From contig JAEWQF010000042.1 of the NCBI GenBank assembly GCA_023399295.1, forward strand, positions 1-64,000: a stretch of 64,000 nucleotides of DNA, given 5' to 3'. This DNA is from Bacteroidota bacterium. GTDB lineage: Bacteria; Bacteroidota; Bacteroidia; Bacteroidales; Dysgonomonadaceae. Positions 51,850 through 59,505 of this stretch are shown here, one piece after another (position 1 is the stretch's first letter; the number at the start of each line of letters is the position of its first letter). The notes under the pieces are model-generated. The model did no database searches. It worked only from the letters and a program-made list of their open reading frames with translations, and had not been told where the DNA came from. The translations under genes and the position numbers were made by a program.

Positions 51850-53167
51850 CGTTATGTTCCTCTTCTTTGATTTTCAATTGATTGGCCATTACCGCTCCCA
51901 GACGCAATGACACCGCATTCTTGTGGGCATGCAGCTCTTCCGCTTCCGCCATTGCCTCAATGGCGGGACCGAGGGATAGGATCCCCTCGTCGCTGAGTTG
52001 CTGAAAGGTGATCTTCTTCACGAAGCTGTCGAGCGATACGCCGCTGTAGGCCCTTGCATAACCACTTGTGGGGAGCGTGTGGTTGGTGCCGCTGGCATAG
52101 TCACCCGCACTCTCACAGCTGTAGTTGCCGAGAAAAATTGAACCGGCATGCAACACGCTGCGGCTGAGCAGCACCGGATTCTCGGTGGCGAGGATCAGAT
52201 GTTCCGGGGCATAGCTGTTGCTGAACGCGACACAGCTCTCCAGATCCCTGAAAAGGATGGCCCTGCTGTTTTTCAGTGCCTCGGTGGCAATCTCTTTCCG
52301 TGGAAGTGACTCCAGCTGCAGCGCCAGTTCCTTGTTGACCGTCTTGATCACCTCCTTGTTGTTGGAGAGCAGGATCACCTGGCTGTCCGGGCCATGTTCT
52401 GCCTGCGACAGCAGATCGGCAGCCACAAAGGCAGGATTGCAGCTGCTGTCGGCAATGACCAGCACTTCACTGGGACCAGCCGGCATGTCGATGGCGGTGC
52501 CGTAGAATTGTGCCGACCGTTTGGCGGCCATCACATATTGGTTGCCGGGACCGAAAATCTTGTCCACCTTGGGGATGCTGGCTGTACCGAAAGTCATGGC
52601 ACCAATGGCCTGTATCCCACCGGCAGCGAAAATGCGGGTGACACCGGTCTGCTCAGCCGCATAAAGAATAGCCGGGTGGATCAACCCCTTTTCGTTGGGA
52701 GGTGTGCAGAGCACAATCTCACTGCAGCCGGCAATCTTTGCCGGGACCGCCAACATCAGCACGGTTGAGAAGAGTGGGGCAGTGCCGCCCGGAATGTAGA
52801 TGCCTATCCGTTCGATGGGTCGCGACTCCCTCCAGCAGACCACGCCGGGCGCTGTCTCGGTCTTGTGTACCTCCTCGCGTTGCGACAGGTGGAAGGTCTC
52901 GATGTTCTTCTTTGCCAGGGAAATGGCTTGTTTCAATCGTTCCGGTACCAACGCTGCTGCCTGGGCAATCGTTTCTCGCTCCACCTCCAGTGTCTGCTGA
53001 TCCGGATTGTCGAATTTGCGGCTATAGGCGAGCACTGCCTTGTCGCCCTTGCGATGGATGTCATAGAACATCTTCTCCACCGTGTCCATCAGCTTGCGTT
53101 GCTTGATGAGCGGACGTTCGGTCAGCTTCTTCCATTTGCTTTCCGAAGGGTTGTTGGTTATTTTCAT
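51836..53167 (-). CDS. hisD: Histidinol dehydrogenase
   Basis: 443 residues, zinc enzyme oxidising histidinol to histidine (last two steps). Landmarks: IPGGTAPLFSTVLMLAVPAK, KIFGPGNQYVMAAKR, DMPAGPSEVLVIADSSCNP, LLSQAEHGPDSQVILLS, and NHTLPTSGYARAYSGVSLDS with the Zn and catalytic His. 28 nt after hisG. Confidence 0.97.
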   Translation of the reverse strand: MKITNNPSESKWKKLTERPLIKQRKLMDTVEKMFYDIHRKGDKAVLAYSRKFDNPDQQTLEVERETIAQAAALVPERLKQAISLAKKNIETFHLSQREEVHKTETAPGVVCWRESRPIERIGIYIPGGTAPLFSTVLMLAVPAKIAGCSEIVLCTPPNEKGLIHPAILYAAEQTGVTRIFAAGGIQAIGAMTFGTASIPKVDKIFGPGNQYVMAAKRSAQFYGTAIDMPAGPSEVLVIADSSCNPAFVAADLLSQAEHGPDSQVILLSNNKEVIKTVNKELALQLESLPRKEIATEALKNSRAILFRDLESCVAFSNSYAPEHLILATENPVLLSRSVLHAGSIFLGNYSCESAGDYASGTNHTLPTSGYARAYSGVSLDSFVKKITFQQLSDEGILSLGPAIEAMAEAEELHAHKNAVSLRLGAVMANQLKIKEEEHNDETV

Positions 53168-53195
53168 CTGGCTTGATATGTTGATTGTATGATCA

Positions 53196-54053
53196 TTACA
53201 GGATCATCTTCTCGATGGGGATGACCAGAATACCTTCGGCACCCATTCGTTTGAGCTCGTCGATCACCTCCCAGAAATCATCGTCGCGGATCACCGAGTG
53301 CACGCTGCTCCAACCCTCATCAGCCAGTGGGAGGATGCTGGGAGAACGCATACCCGGCAGCAGCCGCACAATATCAGGTAACACTGCATTGGGGGCATTC
53401 AACAGCACATATTTCTTTCCCTGGCCTTCCTTGTACGCTTTGATGCGGAAGAGCAACTGATCCAACAGGGATGAGATGGCGGGAGTGAGATTGTTGTTGC
53501 TGATCAGTACTGCTTCGCTACGAAGAATGCATTCCGCCTCTTTCAAGCCGTTCATGATCAGTGTACTTCCGGTGCTGACAATGTCGAAGATGCCATCGGC
53601 CAATCCGATGCCGGTGGCAATCTCAACGCTGCCTCCCAGTTCTTCAATTTTCACCTCAATTCCTTTCTCCCTGAAAAAATTACCCAGGATTTTGGGATAG
53701 CTGGTGGCAATCCGTTTGCCACGGAAATAATCCAGACCGGTATATACCTCTTCCCGGGGGATGGCGAGTGAGAGGCGACAGTTACTGAAGCCCAGCTTTT
53801 CGACTACGGTCACATCTTTCTCTTTTTCCCACACTTCGTTTTCACCCAGTATGCCGATATCGGCAACACCCTGCTCCACATATTGCGGGATGTCATCGTC
53901 ACGAAGAAAGAGAATCTCCATGGGGAAGTTTCGGGCAGTGGTCTTGAGCTTACGATCTCCGTTGGAGACTTTGATGCCGCATTCGGTTAGCAGTTCGAGT
54001 GATTTTTCGCTCAATCGTCCGCTTTTCTGAATTGCAATCTTGATCTTTTCCAT
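53196..54053 (-). CDS. hisG: ATP phosphoribosyltransferase, long (HisZ-independent) form
   Basis: 285 residues from the ATG at 54051-54053 (MEKIKIAIQKSGRLSEKSLE). A frame extended to 54152 runs through the attenuator terminator and cannot be the real start. The PRPP-binding loop is EIATGIGLADGIFDIVSTGS. The C-terminal ~75 residues are the ACT-like regulatory domain that allows histidine feedback inhibition, so no HisZ is needed. Committed first step; first structural gene of the operon. Confidence 0.96.
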   Translation of the reverse strand: MEKIKIAIQKSGRLSEKSLELLTECGIKVSNGDRKLKTTARNFPMEILFLRDDDIPQYVEQGVADIGILGENEVWEKEKDVTVVEKLGFSNCRLSLAIPREEVYTGLDYFRGKRIATSYPKILGNFFREKGIEVKIEELGGSVEIATGIGLADGIFDIVSTGSTLIMNGLKEAECILRSEAVLISNNNLTPAISSLLDQLLFRIKAYKEGQGKKYVLLNAPNAVLPDIVRLLPGMRSPSILPLADEGWSSVHSVIRDDDFWEVIDELKRMGAEGILVIPIEKMIL

Positions 54054-54093
54054 TGTTGGTTTGTTATGTGCCGGAAAGCAACAGTGGTCTATT

Positions 54094-54127
54094 AATAAAA
54101 AACCCGCCTGATGCTCTTCAGACGGGT
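54094..54127 (-). terminator. his attenuator terminator
   Basis: On the minus strand: ACCCGTCTGA (54127-54118), loop AGAGCA, TCAGGCGGGT (54111-54102), ten pairs with one G-U, then TTTTTATT. It lies between the leader peptide and hisG. Confidence 0.88.
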
Positions 54128-54176
54128 CAATAAATATCTCGTTGGTGTTCACACATATCTATTTCAGCTCGCCTGA
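54118..54176 (-). promoter_or_regulatory. his antiterminator pairing segments
   Basis: TCAGGCG (54176-54170), in the last codons of the leader peptide, can pair with CGTCTGA (54124-54118), the left arm of the terminator, over 7 positions with one G-U. A ribosome stalled at the His codons leaves this segment free; a ribosome at the leader stop covers it. Confidence 0.65.
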
Positions 54177-54220
54177 TTGCAAGTATGAAAATGATGATGA
54201 TGGAACCAATTTGCTTTCAT
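54164..54220 (-). CDS. hisL: his operon leader peptide
   Basis: 18 codons, MKANWFHHHHFHTCNQAS, with ATG at 54220-54218 and TGA at 54166-54164. Five of six consecutive codons (residues 7-12) are histidine, interrupted by one Phe. It sits about 12 nt after the predicted transcription start and 36 nt before the terminator hairpin. Scarce charged tRNA-His would stall the ribosome at the His run. Not previously visible as a gene because of its size; the symbol is by analogy. Confidence 0.88.
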   Translation of the reverse strand: MKANWFHHHHFHTCNQAS

Positions 54221-54238
54221 ATTATCGTAATGATGATG

Positions 54239-54246
54239 CAAAGATA
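54239..54246 (-). promoter_or_regulatory. Candidate -7 box for the his operon
   Basis: The minus strand reads TATCTTTG, 18 nt before the leader peptide ATG. The -33 region has TTTCG rather than TTTG at about 22 nt. Confidence 0.5.
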
Positions 54247-54505
54247 TAAGAATTATTTTAAACGAAAGCGAAATCTCGATTTTTTTATAAATAGTGCATG
54301 CATATCGTACCATGACGGTTATTTATATACCCTGACCTTTAGCTATAAGCTGCAGGAGGGTATAGCGCGAAACATGAATGCCAGTTTCTTGATGAGAAAA
54401 ATGGGAATCACTGAATAGACAGGGCTTCCTAAAAATCATCAAAAACAGCAGAAATGGAACCTTGAATAACGTGCTATGGCGATTTTTTATGTAAGTTTGC
54501 ACCCG

Positions 54506-56563
54506 ATGAAAATTCAGCTGATCATATCGCTCCTGGCTGCCCTTCTTTGCTCGGGGACAGCCTTCTCGCAGGCACGTATCATAATGCCCGATTCATCACA
54601 GATCACCGGTGATCCGGATTCGCTCGATCTGTTGCCCAGCGCATCATCCCAACTGGATCATCTCATCCATGATCATGGTGCCGAAGCTGACTCGCTGCAA
54701 AAGCTGGCGCGCATGACCATCTGGCGTCTTGATGCCCGTACCGGAAACCGCCTGCCCGCAGAGTCGGACACGCTGTTGCATAACTTCCAACACACTACGT
54801 TGCCAGACAGCTACTCTACTGCCATGGGATTTCTAGGACCACTGGGGTCGCCGGCCATCTCAAAGATCTTCTTCGACAGGGGGGAAACCGAAACTTTCCT
54901 GTTCAACAATGCCTACAGCCATTTCCTGAGTGATCCGGAAAAATTGATTTTCGTCAATACACGCGTCCCCTACACCCGTTTGGGATATCACCGTGCAGGA
55001 CCCAAACAGACACGTGAGGAACGGCTCGAGGGTCGTCTCACCTCCAACTTCGGAAAGAGTTTGAACATCGGAATCGATGTGGATATGATCAATGCAAGAG
55101 GGTTTTATGCCGAACAGTCGGTCAAACACAACAACTTCTCTCTTTATGGCAATTACATCTCCGACAGGCTGGAGGCTCATGCCATGGCGCATATGGGGCG
55201 CATCACTCACTTTGAGAATGGCGGTATCACCGATGAACAGTTTATCACCGATCCCAATGAGGTGGGGCAGAGTTTCACTCCTTTCGACATCCCTGTACGG
55301 TTTACCGACACCTGGAACGCGCTGAGAAACAACCGTTACTTTCTGTCGGGGCGTTACAACCTGGGTTATCGTGAGCTGCCGGAAGATTCGCTCCACAAGG
55401 GGCAGGGTCAGTTTGTGCCGGTTGCCAGCATCGGCTTTTCCACCCAGCTTACTCAGCAACATCGCCGTTTCCTCTCTTATGATACCGCCTATGTGAATGT
55501 GGAAGGGGTACGGATGCAACAGATCGACCAATTTTATGAGAACCGCCATTACACAGGGGCGGTAGATGACAGCATTCATTTCACATCCCTGAAGAACAAT
55601 GTTTCGCTTAGCCTGCGTGAGGGGTTCAAGGAGTGGGTCAAATTCGGTCTCTCCGCCTTCCTGGAGTATGACCTGCGCAACTACAGCATGCGCGATACGG
55701 TGGGGGTGGGTTATGTCTCATACCGTGAGAGTGCAGTGACCCTGGGAGGTGTACTCAACAAACAGCAGGGTGAGCATCTGTTGTTCAACCTGCGTGCCGA
55801 TCTGGGGGTGCTGGGAGCCAACCTGGGAGAACTCAGGGTGATGGGTGATCTGGTGACCGGCTTTGAAGTGGCCGGAAAGCGTACCACGCTGACAGCAGAG
55901 GCCTATCTGAAGAATCTGCGACCAAAATACCTGCAGGAGCAATACTATTCCAAATATTTCCGATGGAACAATGATTTTGGTGACATCCGGAGGGTCTATG
56001 TCGGCGGCAAGCTTTACATCCCATTTACAAATACGACGGTGGGTGCTGGTGTAGAGAACCTGCAAAACCACATCTATTACGGTGCCGACAAGATGATCGC
56101 CCAGGAGGGTGGCAACATTCAGGTGTTGACAGCAAGGGTCGATCAGAAGCTGAAACTGGGGGTCTTTCATTGGGACAACCAACTTGTTTATCAGACATCC
56201 AGCAATCAGGAGGTCATTCCGGTCCCCACGCTGAGCCTCTACTCCAACCTCTACCTGAAGGCAAAGATTGTGAATGAGCTCACACTGCAACTGGGGGTGG
56301 ATGCCCACTATCATACCAGCTACTACGCACCAGGCTATGAACCAGCACTGTTGCAGTTTTATAACCAGCATGAGCGTGAGATCGGTGATTATCCCATCGC
56401 GACTGTCTATGCCAATATGCACCTGAAACAGACCCGTTTCTTCCTGATGTTTTACAACGTGGCTCCTCAGGTGTTAAAGGAGAACGACTCCTTTTCGCTG
56501 CCCGGCTATCCGGTGAACCCTTTCATCTTTAAGCTGGGACTGTCGGTTAATTTGCACAACTAA
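54506..56563 (+). CDS. Putative porin (Porin_10-like outer-membrane protein)
   Basis: 685 residues from the ATG at 54506, which gives a clean signal peptide (IQLIISLLAALLCSGTAFSQ); the in-frame ATG at 54476 adds an atypical tail. After about 100 residues rich in Asp and Ser, the rest alternates polar and hydrophobic residues with many Tyr/Phe/Asn as in a beta-barrel (LTSNFGKSLNIGIDVDMINA, NNFSLYGNYISDRLEAHAMA) and ends in a beta strand (FIFKLGLSVNLHN). It resembles the Bacteroidota putative porin family. A TAAGTTTG box ends only 6 nt before the ATG. The next gene starts 11 nt downstream. Confidence 0.82.
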   Translation: MKIQLIISLLAALLCSGTAFSQARIIMPDSSQITGDPDSLDLLPSASSQLDHLIHDHGAEADSLQKLARMTIWRLDARTGNRLPAESDTLLHNFQHTTLPDSYSTAMGFLGPLGSPAISKIFFDRGETETFLFNNAYSHFLSDPEKLIFVNTRVPYTRLGYHRAGPKQTREERLEGRLTSNFGKSLNIGIDVDMINARGFYAEQSVKHNNFSLYGNYISDRLEAHAMAHMGRITHFENGGITDEQFITDPNEVGQSFTPFDIPVRFTDTWNALRNNRYFLSGRYNLGYRELPEDSLHKGQGQFVPVASIGFSTQLTQQHRRFLSYDTAYVNVEGVRMQQIDQFYENRHYTGAVDDSIHFTSLKNNVSLSLREGFKEWVKFGLSAFLEYDLRNYSMRDTVGVGYVSYRESAVTLGGVLNKQQGEHLLFNLRADLGVLGANLGELRVMGDLVTGFEVAGKRTTLTAEAYLKNLRPKYLQEQYYSKYFRWNNDFGDIRRVYVGGKLYIPFTNTTVGAGVENLQNHIYYGADKMIAQEGGNIQVLTARVDQKLKLGVFHWDNQLVYQTSSNQEVIPVPTLSLYSNLYLKAKIVNELTLQLGVDAHYHTSYYAPGYEPALLQFYNQHEREIGDYPIATVYANMHLKQTRFFLMFYNVAPQVLKENDSFSLPGYPVNPFIFKLGLSVNLHN

Positions 56564-56574
56564 ACAGATCCGTT

Positions 56575-57402
56575 TTGAAAATAAGACGCAGGTTCAATAT
56601 CTATCTCTCCCTGCTGATCGCAGCCCTTGCTGCAATGATACTGCTTCAACGTCTGTTTCGTCAGCAGGAACAGCCCACTGGAGTGCGTGACTACGAGGAG
56701 ATCATCGCAACGGGTGAGATGAACGTGGTGACGGATTACAATTCAATTGGTTTTTTTGCATCCGGTGACACGGCACTCGGTTTTCAGCAGGAGATGTTGC
56801 GGGCTTTGGAACGGGAGTGGGGGGTGAAGGTCAACCTCTTTCTGGAGAACAGTCTGGAAGAGAACCTGAGGGGGCTGCTGGAGAAACGTTACGACCTGGT
56901 GGCACGCAGCATACCGGTGAACATGGCGCTCAGGGACAGCTTCGCCTTCACCAACCCGATCACCCGCAATCGGATGGTGTTGGTGCAACGCAAGGCACTT
57001 TTCAACGAGGGGGTAGAACCCGTTCGACAGCATCTTGATCTTGCCGGGATACAAATCGTTGTACCCGGTGGAGCACAGGCTATCATGCGGTTGAACAATC
57101 TGTCACACGAGATTGGCGATACCATCTTGATCCGGGAGGATCCACTGTACGAAACAGAACAGCTTGTGATGATGGTGGCTTCGGGTGACATTGATTATAC
57201 CGTTTGTGACAAGCAGTTGGCATTGCGATTGTCTGAAGAGCTACCTGAGATAGATATTGAGACTGAACTAAGCTTTACCCAGCTTGAATCATGGGCCATC
57301 AACAGGGAGGCACCCGTGTTGCTGGACAGCCTCAACAGCTGGCTGAGCCGCTTCAGGGAGACAGAACTGTTCAATCGGATTTACAGCAATTATTATGAGT
57401 AA
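56575..57402 (+). CDS. Membrane-anchored solute-binding-like protein (SBP family 3 / MltF N-terminal type), TTG start
   Basis: 275 residues. The only start that keeps the hydrophobic N-terminal anchor (NIYLSLLIAALAAMILLQRL) is the TTG at 56575; the next ATG would cut into it. The rest is a two-lobed periplasmic-binding fold: GEMNVVTDYNSIGFFASGDT, ENLRGLLEKRYDLVARSIPV, TNPITRNRMVLVQRK, VVPGGAQAIMRLNNLS and MMVASGDIDYTVCDKQLALR. It resembles the N-terminal domain of MltF lytic transglycosylases, but the catalytic domain is absent. Ligand unknown. Co-transcribed with the porin. Confidence 0.78.
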   Translation: MKIRRRFNIYLSLLIAALAAMILLQRLFRQQEQPTGVRDYEEIIATGEMNVVTDYNSIGFFASGDTALGFQQEMLRALEREWGVKVNLFLENSLEENLRGLLEKRYDLVARSIPVNMALRDSFAFTNPITRNRMVLVQRKALFNEGVEPVRQHLDLAGIQIVVPGGAQAIMRLNNLSHEIGDTILIREDPLYETEQLVMMVASGDIDYTVCDKQLALRLSEELPEIDIETELSFTQLESWAINREAPVLLDSLNSWLSRFRETELFNRIYSNYYE

Positions 57403-57426
57403 CGCGACGCGATGGTTGAAAACGAC

Positions 57427-57457
57427 AAAAAGCCGGATTCATTGAATCCGGCTTTTT
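57427..57457. terminator. Bidirectional intrinsic terminator
   Basis: Stem AAAAAGCCGGATTC, loop ATT, GAATCCGGCTTTTT. Flanked by A and T runs, it serves both the plus-strand porin/binding-protein unit and the convergent DUF4890 gene. Confidence 0.92.
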
Positions 57458-57478
57458 CTCATTTACTATCAAGGTGTC

Positions 57479-57940
57479 CTATTGCTGACTTCTGCGGGTG
57501 TTTGGGCGACCACTGCGATTGGCATCCTGCATCCTCTTTTGTCTTTCGTTGCGGTAGCTTTTCCACTGCTCCAGCTTCACCTTACCGATGATTGTCTCCA
57601 ATTCGGCATCATTCTCTGCCATTGCTTTCTCACGCAGCTTGGCCATCTCTTCACGGCGTGTTTCGCGATCCTGCATCACCTGTTCGCTTTTTTCACGTTG
57701 TAGTTTCAACTGTGCGGCTCTTAGGGCATCCTGTTTTTCAAACAATGCTTCCACCTTTGCTTTCTGCTCATCACTCAACTCCAACTGTTTGGCCATGTTC
57801 TCCGCTCTGTTTTTTGCGGTCCATCGCTGCTCTACCTGTGTGGAACGACCAATTCTGTTGTTCTCATTCCTGTTTTGGGCAGTAAGTGAAAAGGTGATTG
57901 CGAAAATGGCAACGAATGCCAATGAAACTGTTTTTTTCAT
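57479..57940 (-). CDS. DUF4890-like exported helical protein (Spy/CpxP-like)
   Basis: 153 residues with a signal peptide (FAITFSLTAQ). The mature part is highly charged and helical: AENMAKQLELSDEQKAKVEA, LFEKQDALRAAQLKLQREK, ETRREEMAKLREKAMAENDA. The L-T/S-x-E-Q motif and spacing recall Spy/CpxP periplasmic chaperone-like proteins; in Bacteroidota these are often labelled DUF4890. Possibly protects exported proteins or senses stress. Monocistronic. Confidence 0.8.
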   Translation of the reverse strand: MKKTVSLAFVAIFAITFSLTAQNRNENNRIGRSTQVEQRWTAKNRAENMAKQLELSDEQKAKVEALFEKQDALRAAQLKLQREKSEQVMQDRETRREEMAKLREKAMAENDAELETIIGKVKLEQWKSYRNERQKRMQDANRSGRPNTRRSQQ

Positions 57941-57995
57941 ATCCGTACATTTTTTTTAATGGGTGAATGAATAATGTTTACGATCCTCTGACACC

Positions 57996-58029
57996 CAAAG
58001 ATAGGAATAAGTTTAATCGCCATCACAAA
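57996..58029 (-). promoter_or_regulatory. Predicted promoter of the DUF4890 gene
   Basis: Minus strand: TTTG (58029-58026), 22 nt spacer, TATCTTTG (58003-57996), 55 nt before the ATG. Confidence 0.5.
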
Positions 58030-58164
58030 GGTTTATGCTGTTTTAGAAGGGTTAACATGCAATAATAGAGATCTATATGGATCCAATGTGACTGTTTGTC
58101 GGATCATCATTCAGGTTGATCGATAAAAACGACCGGTTGGTCTATTGTTCAATTTTCAAGGCTG

Positions 58165-58198
58165 TTTGGCTCTTTATTCACGAATAAAACTATCTTTG
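58165..58198 (+). promoter_or_regulatory. Predicted promoter of the PH-domain gene
   Basis: TTTG (58165-58168), 22 nt spacer, TATCTTTG (58191-58198), 21 nt before the ATG. Confidence 0.55.
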
Positions 58199-58219
58199 TA
58201 TCCGTAACGACTGGAGATC

Positions 58220-58633
58220 ATGGATAAGAAATACAAAGCTGATAATGGCGTTGGCAATGCCTTATGGGGTGTGGCAGCAGTGATGTTACTGGCAGTGTTA
58301 CTCTATCGCCTGATCAATGGGGGTGTTGTATGGAACCTGATCATCTATCTGTCATTTACCATCTTCTTTATGCTCTCAGTCACCATCAGGGAGTACGCAG
58401 TCACTGAGTCCAACTTCCTGGAGATACGCTTCCTGCTGAGGATCCTCACCCGAAACAGAAGAATAGCCATCGGCGATATTGTATCACTGAAGAAGCTAGC
58501 TCCAAACCAACTTCGCATTGAAAAGGTACGCGGTTTTGAGGTACTGCGGGTGAAACCCACCGATATCGATGCATTGATTGCCATCCTGAGGGAACGTAAC
58601 CCACGGATCATCGTTGCCGGCGAGAGTGATTAG
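58220..58633 (+). CDS. Bacterial PH domain membrane protein
   Basis: 137 residues. Two membrane segments (LWGVAAVMLLAVLLYRLI; WNLIIYLSFTIFFMLSV) precede a bacterial pleckstrin-like domain: YAVTESNFLEIRFLLRILTR, RRIAIGDIVSLKKLAPNQ, GFEVLRVKPTDIDALIAILR. The pattern matches small PH-domain proteins of the bPH_6 kind, of unknown role. Monocistronic, convergent with the ABC ATPase gene. Confidence 0.78.
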   Translation: MDKKYKADNGVGNALWGVAAVMLLAVLLYRLINGGVVWNLIIYLSFTIFFMLSVTIREYAVTESNFLEIRFLLRILTRNRRIAIGDIVSLKKLAPNQLRIEKVRGFEVLRVKPTDIDALIAILRERNPRIIVAGESD

Positions 58634-58675
58634 TTGCGATCCTCCCGCGGCGGAACCAATCTGATACGGCAATCG

Positions 58676-59452
58676 CTACACAGCAAAAAAGTGTTCCAGC
58701 TCTTTGAGTGTCTCCTCTCCGGTAGAGATGTCTCTTACAATCAACCCTTTTTCAAGTACCACGATCCGTTCACATACCTCCGTCACATGATTCAGGTCAT
58801 GACTGGAAATCAGCATGGTCATGTTGCGGGTTCTCTTGTACTCATTGAGCATTCGTTTCAGGCGAATCTGTGAGGAGGGGTCGAGTGCCGTGAAAGGTTC
58901 ATCGAGGATCAGGATTTGTGGATCACCCAGCAGGGCTGCTGCAATGCCTGTTTTTTTCTGGTTCCCTTTCGATAAGTCGCGTATCAGCTTGCCTGAACCC
59001 ACTATCTCACCGTTGAAGAACTCCTTCATCGATTCCAGGAATGTTGCCAGGTCGCCATCCGATTTGTTGTAGAGCTTCGCTGTGAAAGCAAGATACTCAT
59101 CCGGAGTAAGAAAATCGATCAGAAACCCTTCGTCGAGGAAAGACCCCACCTTGTACTTCCACCCATCGTGACGTGCTACCCGCTCACCCTCAATGATGAC
59201 CTCCCCTGAGGATGCTTCAATCAGGTCGAGGATGAGTCTGAAGAAAGTAGTTTTTCCGGCGCCATTGTTTCCTACCAGGCCGAAGCTTTCTCCGTTGTGG
59301 ATCCCCACGAATGGGATGTTCAGCACAGTGATGCCTCCATAAATTTTTTTCAGATTGGTTGCTGTGATGATCATCGTGGCGAGGTCATCCTGTAAGGCTG
59401 CTGTGGGAGGCAGATCAGGAGAGAGTGGAGTGGACAGTTCATTTGTTTGCAT
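58676..59452 (-). CDS. ABC transporter ATP-binding protein
   Basis: 258 residues. Walker A GNNGAGKTT (61-69), signature LSKGNQKKTG, Walker B ILILDEPFTALDP, switch His in LISSHDLNHVTE. The first 26 residues are atypical and the real start may be the Met at residue 27 (MIITATNLKKIYGG). It should power the DUF5687 membrane protein encoded 53 nt upstream in the same operon. Substrate unknown. Confidence 0.92.
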   Translation of the reverse strand: MQTNELSTPLSPDLPPTAALQDDLATMIITATNLKKIYGGITVLNIPFVGIHNGESFGLVGNNGAGKTTFFRLILDLIEASSGEVIIEGERVARHDGWKYKVGSFLDEGFLIDFLTPDEYLAFTAKLYNKSDGDLATFLESMKEFFNGEIVGSGKLIRDLSKGNQKKTGIAAALLGDPQILILDEPFTALDPSSQIRLKRMLNEYKRTRNMTMLISSHDLNHVTEVCERIVVLEKGLIVRDISTGEETLKELEHFFAV

Positions 59453-59505
59453 GTGATAGGTTATTTCGTTGAATGATTCAATTACATAAAGAGGAAAGAA
59501 ACAGT

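Noticed and set aside
54054..54152. An N-terminal extension of hisG
   Set aside because: It would translate through the attenuator terminator hairpin and lacks similarity to HisG proteins, which begin at MEKIKIAIQK.
54185..54418. A 77-codon plus-strand frame opposite the his leader
   Set aside because: Its start (MKMMMMEP) is the antisense of the His codons of the leader peptide; no other support.
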